From an uncultured Collinsella sp. (GTDB lineage Bacteria > Actinomycetota > Coriobacteriia > Coriobacteriales > Coriobacteriaceae), in NCBI GenBank assembly GCA_900762015.1, contig CAAFEX010000104.1, positions 1 through 19,046 of the forward strand: DNA of 19,046 nucleotides. Reading direction: 5' to 3'. The position numbers and the translations under genes were made by a program. The notes beneath the pieces are model-generated. The model searched no databases and was not told the origin of the DNA. It saw only the letters and a program-made list of their open reading frames with translations. Below, one piece after another: positions 14,872-19,046 of the stretch (its first letter is position 1; each line of letters opens with the position of its first letter).

Positions 14872-16678
14872 GTGCCTCGCCTCCTTCCTGGGTCTGAGCT
14901 TGCGTTGCGGATGCCTCGGTGTCGGCCTCGACGGCCTCTTCGCCCTCGGCAGACATCTTGTTCTGCGAGGTAAAGGTCTCGCGGTAGATCTCGCTCGTCT
15001 TGAGCAGCTCGTCGTGGTTACCGATCTGCGCGATGCGGCCGCCCTCCATGACGATGATGCGGTCTGCGTCCTGCACGGAGCTAATGCGCTGGGCGATGAT
15101 GAGCTTGGTCGTGTTGGGCAGATAGCTTGCCAGCCCTGCGCGAATCTTGGCGTCGGTCTTGGTGTCGACGGCGCTCGTGGAGTCGTCCAGGATCAAGATC
15201 TTGGGGCGACGCAGCAGGGCACGCGCAATGCACAGGCGCTGCTTCTGACCGCCCGAGACATTGGAGCCGCCCTGCTCGATCCAGGTGTCATAGCCCTTGG
15301 GGAAGCCATCGACAAACTCATCGGCGCAGGCCAGATGTGCCGCCTCGCGGACCTCTTCGTCGGTGGCGTTCGGGTCGCCCCAACGCAGGTTCTCGGCAAT
15401 CGTGCCGCTAAACAGCACGTTTTTCTGCAATACCATGGCCACTTGGTGGCGCAGAGCGTCCAAGTCGTAGTCGCGCACATCCACGCCGCCCACGCGCACG
15501 GTGCCTTCGGTGGCGTCGTACAGGCGGGCGATGAGGTTTACAAGCGTGGACTTGGCCGAGCCGGTGCCGCCGATAATGCCGATGGTCTCGCCGCTCTTAA
15601 TGTGCAGGTCGATATCGTCGAGCGCCTGGCGTTTCGCATGCGCGGAATACTTAAAGCTCACGTGGTCAAAGTCGATGGAACCGTCGGCGACCTCGAGCAC
15701 GGGCTCGGCGGGATCGGCGATCGTGGGCTCGGCGGCCAGCACCTCGGTGATGCGGTGCGCCGATTCGTCGGCCATGGTCACCATGACAAAGATCATCGAC
15801 AGCTGCATCAGGCTCATGAGGATCTGGAAACCATAGGTAAAGATCGAGGAGAGCTGGCCCACGTCGAACAGCGTGCCCTGGCTCGTGATGATGAGCTTGG
15901 AGCCCAGGTAGATGATGACGACAAACGCGCCGTTGACGCAGATGTTCATCATGGGGTTGTTAAAGGCAAGCAGCTTCTCGGCGCTGGTGAAGTCCATCTG
16001 GACGTCGCGCGCAGCGGTCGCGAACTTCTCCTTCTCAAAGTCTTCGCGCACATAGCTCTTAACTACGCGCATGCCGGTGACGTTTTCCTCGACGGACTCG
16101 TTAAGGGCGTCGTACTTGTGGAACACGCGCGAGAAGATGGGGCGCACCTTAAAGATGATAAAGAACAGCCCAAAGCCCAGCAGTGGAATGATGACCAGGT
16201 AGACCATGGCGACGCTGCCGCCCATGATAAATGCCATGGTAAAGGCGAAGATCAGTACCAGCGGCGCGCGCACGGCGATACGGATGATCATCATAAAGGC
16301 CTGCTGCACGTTGTTGATATCGGTGGTCAGGCGCGTGACGAGCGAGGAGCTCGAGAACTCATCGATGTTGGCAAAGCTGAACGTCTGGATCTTGTAGAAC
16401 AGGTCGTGACGCAGGTTCTTAGCGAAGCCGCAGCTCGCATGGCTGCAGGTGACGCCGGCAGCGGCGCCAAAAGCAAGCGATGTCAGCGCGATGAGCACCA
16501 AAAAGCCCGCGGTGGGAAGCATCTCGGCTACGGTGGCGCCGTCTTTGATGGCATCGATCAGGTTGGCGGTGATAAATGGAATCAGCATCTCGCAGAGCAC
16601 CTCGCCAAGCACGAGCAATGGCGTGGCAACGGTGACTTTCATATAGTCGCGGATGCTTCCCATGAGGGTTTTAATCAT
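14864..16678 (-). CDS. ABC exporter half-transporter, degenerate-site subunit
   Basis: This 604-residue membrane ATPase has a six-helix exporter domain (about 15-315) and a nucleotide-binding domain (about 333-572). The Walker A is GGTGSAKST (370-378), with Ala in place of the usual Gly before Lys. The Walker B ends Asp498-Asp499, so the catalytic Glu is Asp. The switch His is Gln530 (IAQR). Its signature VSGGQ (474-478) is canonical and would complete the partner's active site. This pattern is the known mark of the non-catalytic half in heterodimeric exporters. An acidic, low-complexity tail follows (575-604). The ATG overlaps the MarR stop by eight bases, and its own stop overlaps the next gene, showing translational coupling. 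Substrates are unknown. Confidence 0.95.
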   Translation of the reverse strand: MIKTLMGSIRDYMKVTVATPLLVLGEVLCEMLIPFITANLIDAIKDGATVAEMLPTAGFLVLIALTSLAFGAAAGVTCSHASCGFAKNLRHDLFYKIQTFSFANIDEFSSSSLVTRLTTDINNVQQAFMMIIRIAVRAPLVLIFAFTMAFIMGGSVAMVYLVIIPLLGFGLFFIIFKVRPIFSRVFHKYDALNESVEENVTGMRVVKSYVREDFEKEKFATAARDVQMDFTSAEKLLAFNNPMMNICVNGAFVVIIYLGSKLIITSQGTLFDVGQLSSIFTYGFQILMSLMQLSMIFVMVTMADESAHRITEVLAAEPTIADPAEPVLEVADGSIDFDHVSFKYSAHAKRQALDDIDLHIKSGETIGIIGGTGSAKSTLVNLIARLYDATEGTVRVGGVDVRDYDLDALRHQVAMVLQKNVLFSGTIAENLRWGDPNATDEEVREAAHLACADEFVDGFPKGYDTWIEQGGSNVSGGQKQRLCIARALLRRPKILILDDSTSAVDTKTDAKIRAGLASYLPNTTKLIIAQRISSVQDADRIIVMEGGRIAQIGNHDELLKTSEIYRETFTSQNKMSAEGEEAVEADTEASATQAQTQEGGEAHE

Positions 16679-17174
16679 CCAGTTCCTCCCAGGTTACACG
16701 GATTTTCTCGAGCATTTCGGCGAGCTGCTCGCGCTCGTCGTGGGTGAGCGCGCTAAAGGCCTGCTCTCTAAAGCGGATGCGGGCCGCCTGCTCAACGCGG
16801 GCCTTTTCCCATCCCGCATCGGTCAGGCGGATGGTGAGCTGCCGACGGTCTTTGGGATTGCGACTGCGCTCGATAAGACCGCCCAGTTCGAGCTTGGACA
16901 GAATCTCGGAAAGGGACCCCGGCTTGAGGTCGAAGTGCATGCCGAGCTCCTGTTGGGACAGCTCGCCGGTCGGCTGCTTGGCGAGCAGGCAGACGATGGG
17001 CGCCTTGCCAGATATGCCGCCGCCGTGAAAATGCATGTAATGGCCGCAAAACCCCAGCCCATGGAGGATTCTCTTGGCGAGACGGTCCTCCTTGGACTGA
17101 GTCTCGGGCTCGTCTACCGGCTGCGAGGGGTCGTCGCCGGGTTTATGCGGATGGGCGTGTGGTTCAACACACAT
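16671..17174 (-). CDS. MarR family regulator with His/Cys-rich N-terminus
   Basis: This 167-residue winged-helix regulator probably represses its own operon, which continues with two ABC exporter subunits. The DNA-binding part runs from about 65 to 122: LSQQELGMHFDLKPGSLSEI forms the helix-turn-helix and NPKDRRQLTIRLTDAG (106-121) is the classic MarR wing. The N-terminus is unusual, with Cys2, His6, His8 and His10, then Cys43, His45, His48 and His50 in the first core helix. This could bind metal or sense redox state. AAAGGAG lies 12 bases before the ATG, slightly far, but no other in-frame start lies between. The last eight bases overlap the first ABC gene. A promoter and operator-like repeat lie directly upstream. 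Confidence 0.92.
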   Translation of the reverse strand: MCVEPHAHPHKPGDDPSQPVDEPETQSKEDRLAKRILHGLGFCGHYMHFHGGGISGKAPIVCLLAKQPTGELSQQELGMHFDLKPGSLSEILSKLELGGLIERSRNPKDRRQLTIRLTDAGWEKARVEQAARIRFREQAFSALTHDEREQLAEMLEKIRVTWEELDD

Positions 17175-17195
17175 ATCTAATCTTCGCTCCTTTCT

Positions 17196-17231
17196 TTAGT
17201 TAGGTAGATGAATTGTTTTGTGCCTAACTAA
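17196..17231. promoter_or_regulatory. Probable MarR operator
   Basis: TTAGTTAGG (17196-17204) and CCTAACTAA (17223-17231) are perfect inverted 9-bp arms with 18 bases between and 27 bp centre to centre. The right arm overlaps the -10 box of the operon promoter, and the rest covers the start of transcription. Binding by the MarR protein at this position would block RNA polymerase, giving autorepression. The inference rests on position and symmetry. Confidence 0.65.
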
Positions 17232-17258
17232 TCTAGGAGCGTGAGAAATAAATGTCAA
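17230..17258 (-). promoter_or_regulatory. Sigma-70-type promoter of the MarR-ABC operon
   Basis: On the minus strand a perfect -35 TTGACA (17258-17253) is followed after exactly 17 bases by TAGATT (17235-17230), a 4-of-6 match to TATAAT. Transcription should begin near 17223, about 50 bases before the MarR start codon. Confidence 0.78.
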
Positions 17259-17275
17259 GGTACCAAACTTATTAA

Positions 17276-17303
17276 GTTACGGCGTTTTACCAAACGCCGT
17301 AAC
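17276..17303. repeat. Perfect 12-bp hairpin in the MarR-kinase spacer
   Basis: GTTACGGCGTTT (17276-17287) pairs perfectly with 17292-17303 around a TACC loop. No T-run follows on the plus strand and no gene lies upstream on that strand, so it is not an obvious terminator. On the minus strand it precedes the MarR promoter. Confidence 0.65.
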
Positions 17304-17351
17304 CGCTCGACGCTGCGCGGGCCGCATTTGGACAATCTGACGTTCAACTTC

Positions 17352-17386
17352 AAGGGCGCGACCAGAAGGTCAGCGCCCTTTCGTTT
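17352..17386 (+). terminator. Orphan terminator-like hairpin
   Basis: AAGGGCGC plus GACC (17352-17363) pairs with 17368-17380, with one bulged A and an AGAA tetraloop, then TTTCGTTT. It looks like a plus-strand intrinsic terminator, yet no plus-strand gene lies between it and the MarR promoter. It may end an undetected small RNA or be a remnant of a lost gene. Confidence 0.45.
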
Positions 17387-17452
17387 CACGTCATCTTGCC
17401 TCAAATGCGACCCGCTCGCTGTCGTTGCCAAAACATCGACGTTGCCCTTTTT

Positions 17453-17528
17453 GGCACTTGGGGACGTTCCTTATGTGCCGGCACTTGGGGACGTTCTTGT
17501 TTGACTAGTCATTTAAGAACGTCCCCAA
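17453..17528. repeat. REP-like repeat cluster
   Basis: The 17-base sequence GGCACTTGGGGACGTTC occurs at 17453-17469 and 17480-17496. The second copy also forms a 14-bp inverted repeat, 17485-17498 with 17515-17528. GTGCCGGCAC (17475-17484) and GACTAGTC (17503-17510) are perfect palindromes between the arms. Direct copies with an inverted copy are typical of REP elements mobilised by RAYT transposases, though none is in this window. The rest of 17259-17667 shows no coding signal. Confidence 0.7.
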
Positions 17529-17667
17529 TGACTAACTTCCTCCTTTCCGTAACCTTTCCGCAACAATGTGGCCTCCGCGGCGCCAGTGCCCGTTCACAAC
17601 GTCCCCTGCGCTACACTTAGTTGCACTATGGCGCCATCGTGCCGCGCCCGACCCAAGGGGGACTCTC

Positions 17668-18492
17668 ATGAAGAACACTCAGCTGCTGCTGATCAACGAT
17701 ATGTGCGGCTACGGCAAGGTCGCGCTTTCCGCCATGCTGCCGGTGCTGTCGCACATGGGCTACCGCATCCACAATCTGCCGACGGCACTTGTGTCCGATA
17801 CGCTCAACTATCCCAAGTTCTACATCCATGACACCACCGAGTACGTGCGCCAGAGCCTCGCCATCTGGGAGGATCTCGGCTTTGAGTTCGACGCCATCTC
17901 CACCGGCTTTATCGTGACCGAGGAAGAGACGCGCATTATTTCGGACTTCTGCCACCGTCGCGCGCAAAAGGGCACCAAGGTGTTCGTCGACCCCATCATG
18001 GGCGACAACGGCAAGCTCTACGCCGGCGTGCCCGAGTCCACGATCGGCCTCATGCGCAGCCTGCTTGAGTGCGCCGACTATGCGGTGCCAAACTACACCG
18101 AGGCGTGCCTGCTTACCGATACGCCCATTGCCGAGCAAATCACGCCCGATAAGGGCCGCGCTCTTGTGGATGACGTGCGTGCCCTGGGCGCCAAGTCGGT
18201 GGTCATTACGAGCGCTGTGGTCGACGGTGCGAATGTCGTCATCGGTTACGACCATGTGGCGGGGGAGTACTTTACGATTCCCTTCGACCTGATCCCGGTC
18301 TACTTCCCGGGCACGGGCGACACGTTCTCGGCGGTGCTCGTCGGCCGCGTTATGGCAGGTTGGAGTCTGCAGCGCGCGACGAGCGATGCCATGCGCGTGG
18401 TAGCCGAGCTTATCGAGCGCAATGCCGACCAAGAGGACAAGTCCGCCGGCCTGCCCATCGAGGCCTGCCTGGATGTGATTGACCATGAGTAA
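17668..18492 (+). CDS. PfkB-fold kinase, pyridoxamine/pyridoxal kinase-like
   Basis: This 274-residue cytosolic kinase of the ribokinase fold most resembles the pyridoxamine kinases of Firmicutes, which phosphorylate B6 vitamers. The N-terminus LLINDMCGYGKVALSAMLPV (7-26) matches their INDISCxGKCSLTxALP pattern. VDPIMGDNGKLY (107-118), PNYTEA (141-146) and the ATP/anion-hole motif FPGTGDTFSA (213-222) with catalytic base Asp218 are intact. The substrate loop usually reading STHTGGF is SDTLNYPKF (43-51) here, so the exact substrate may differ. The ATG at 17668 is chosen for its AAGGGGGAC ribosome site and family-like start. An in-frame ATG at 17566 would add 34 atypical residues. The stop overlaps the next gene by eight bases. 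Hydroxymethylpyrimidine kinase is the main alternative. Confidence 0.85.
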   Translation: MKNTQLLLINDMCGYGKVALSAMLPVLSHMGYRIHNLPTALVSDTLNYPKFYIHDTTEYVRQSLAIWEDLGFEFDAISTGFIVTEEETRIISDFCHRRAQKGTKVFVDPIMGDNGKLYAGVPESTIGLMRSLLECADYAVPNYTEACLLTDTPIAEQITPDKGRALVDDVRALGAKSVVITSAVVDGANVVIGYDHVAGEYFTIPFDLIPVYFPGTGDTFSAVLVGRVMAGWSLQRATSDAMRVVAELIERNADQEDKSAGLPIEACLDVIDHE

Positions 18493-18814
18493 CGCCGACG
18501 AGAGCGGCACCGAGGCAGCGGGCGAGAACAAGCCGCTCGGTGTCCCGCGCGGCAAGCGCCCACGTATTCGCATTAGCTGCGTGGACCAGCTGGGCACATG
18601 CCGCTGCCATCACGGGCACAAGCCGGGTGACGTCTTCGACTTCGACCGCGATCGCGGCAAGATGTGCGCCATGGCCTGCCATGTGGGCTTTCCCTATATC
18701 GATATCCTGCGCTATGGCGGAACCGTGCCTGGCAACGAGCCTGGTACGGCAAAGTTCTGCTGTCCCGAGGTCGATACTCTGAACGTCTGGCTTGCCGAGG
18801 TCGTCGACGAGTAA
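18485..18814 (+). CDS. Small Cys-rich protein, TIGR04076-like, unknown function
   Basis: This 109-residue protein matches, as far as I can judge, the TIGR04076 family of short Cys-containing proteins whose function is unknown. A polar N-terminus (1-26) looks disordered. The conserved part begins at PRIRISC and has Cys32, Cys39, Cys41, Cys61, Cys65, Cys92 and Cys93. MCAMACHVGFPYIDILRYGG (60-79) and FCCPEVD (91-97) are the family-like segments. Seven cysteines with His42, His43 and His45 could bind a metal or iron-sulfur cluster. The ATG overlaps the last eight bases of the kinase gene, so translation is coupled and the two products may work together. No signal peptide or membrane helix is seen. 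The function is not assigned. Confidence 0.8.
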   Translation: MSNADESGTEAAGENKPLGVPRGKRPRIRISCVDQLGTCRCHHGHKPGDVFDFDRDRGKMCAMACHVGFPYIDILRYGGTVPGNEPGTAKFCCPEVDTLNVWLAEVVDE

Positions 18815-18815
18815 C

Positions 18816-18911
18816 CGAGCGAGGATTTTCTCCCGTCGAAATATCGAGCGTGGATTATCTTCCGTTTTGGGCGCAATTTCGCACTCAAAGTGGGAGATAG
18901 CCCTCGCTCGA
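18816..18911. repeat. Intergenic element with direct and inverted copies of a 19-21 base motif
   Basis: The motif CGAGCGAGGATTTTCTCCCGT at 18816-18836 recurs with four changes at 18845-18865 and, inverted, at 18892-18910. The last two copies lie in a long hairpin, arms 18844-18874 and 18881-18911. Of 31 positions, 23 are Watson-Crick, 5 are G-U on the plus-strand RNA and 3 are mismatched. No T-run follows. It lies directly after the Cys-rich gene. Confidence 0.65.
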
Positions 18912-18993
18912 TTTGTATGCGAGAATCCCGACCTCACTTATGCCCATGCTTAGACGCACGCGTCGTTGTTCTGTGCGCGAGTAAGCTCAAATT

Positions 18994-19039
18994 TCTGCAT
19001 TTCATCTAATTTCTGTACTTAAAATCTCTGCATTTCATC
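18994..19039 (+). repeat. Short direct repeats at the window end
   Basis: TCTGCATTTCATC occurs exactly at 18994-19006 and 19027-19039, with a partial copy (TTTCTGTACTT) between. The surrounding 60 bases are AT-rich, unlike the genes. This may be the promoter region of a gene outside the window. I see nothing else in 18912-19046. Confidence 0.5.
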
Positions 19040-19046
19040 GATAATA

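Noticed and set aside
13018..16747. Two plus-strand frames of about 650 codons opposite the ABC genes
   Set aside because: Both are antisense to highly conserved ABC half-transporters and show only biased low-complexity translation.
17453..17528. A CRISPR array
   Set aside because: There are only two direct copies with an 10-base gap and an inverted third copy, with no regular spacers and no cas genes.
17566..17667. An N-terminal extension of the kinase from an ATG at 17566
   Set aside because: The extra 34 residues are unlike any kinase N-terminus, and the ATG at 17668 has a strong ribosome site and family-like start.

Overview
The window is about 60% GC by eye and reads as chromosomal DNA of a Gram-positive gut Actinobacterium of the class Coriobacteriia. 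A Collinsella-like genome is my best guess. The guess rests on protein style, strong AAGGAG-type ribosome sites, G/C-ending codons, and spacers filled with palindromic repeats. There is no rRNA, tRNA, CRISPR array, transposase, phage gene or origin to confirm it.

Layout. (1) 1-3264, plus strand: a sugar operon of a Staphylococcus-type transaldolase and PTS components IIA, IIB and IIC of the ascorbate (UlaA/SgaT) family, closed by a strong intrinsic terminator. (2) 3265-4194: a second transaldolase, about 81% identical to the first, with its own upstream region. (3) 4195-4574: a spacer between convergent genes, packed with palindromes, a duplicated tal gene end and a terminator. (4) 4575-6722, minus: tex, an RNA-binding S1 protein. 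(5) 6723-7133: a 164-bp element with 31-bp inverted ends, then a terminator. (6) 7134-10447, minus: an apparent operon of SDR dehydrogenase, MFS carrier and Gfo/Idh/MocA dehydrogenase, divergent from a LysR regulator (10681-11559). (7) 11680-12771, plus: a membrane diguanylate cyclase with a terminator. (8) 12952-17174, minus: a MarR regulator and two ABC exporter half-transporters with 8-nt overlaps, driven by a near-consensus promoter that overlaps a probable MarR operator. (9) 17259-17667: a 400-bp spacer of hairpins and REP-like repeats. (10) 17668-18814, plus: a pyridoxamine-kinase-like protein overlapping a small Cys-rich TIGR04076-type protein. (11) 18815-19046: a long imperfect hairpin and a short direct repeat.

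How the genes fit together. The PTS would import and phosphorylate a small polar carbohydrate, and the transaldolases would move carbon between pentose and hexose phosphates. The ascorbate genes ulaD-G are absent, and three positions of the recalled UlaA ascorbate pocket are changed, so the substrate is probably not ascorbate. SDR, MFS and Gfo/Idh look like an inducible pathway for uptake and oxidation of a polyol, cyclitol or sugar acid under LysR control. MarR with the ABC pair looks like a self-regulated heterodimeric drug or lipid exporter.

I found no defence system or clearly new multi-gene machine. The most unusual material is the retuned PTS-transaldolase cluster, the His/Cys-rich MarR protein, the His-Thr-lacking kinase coupled to a Cys-rich protein, and the density of distinct palindromic elements between genes.
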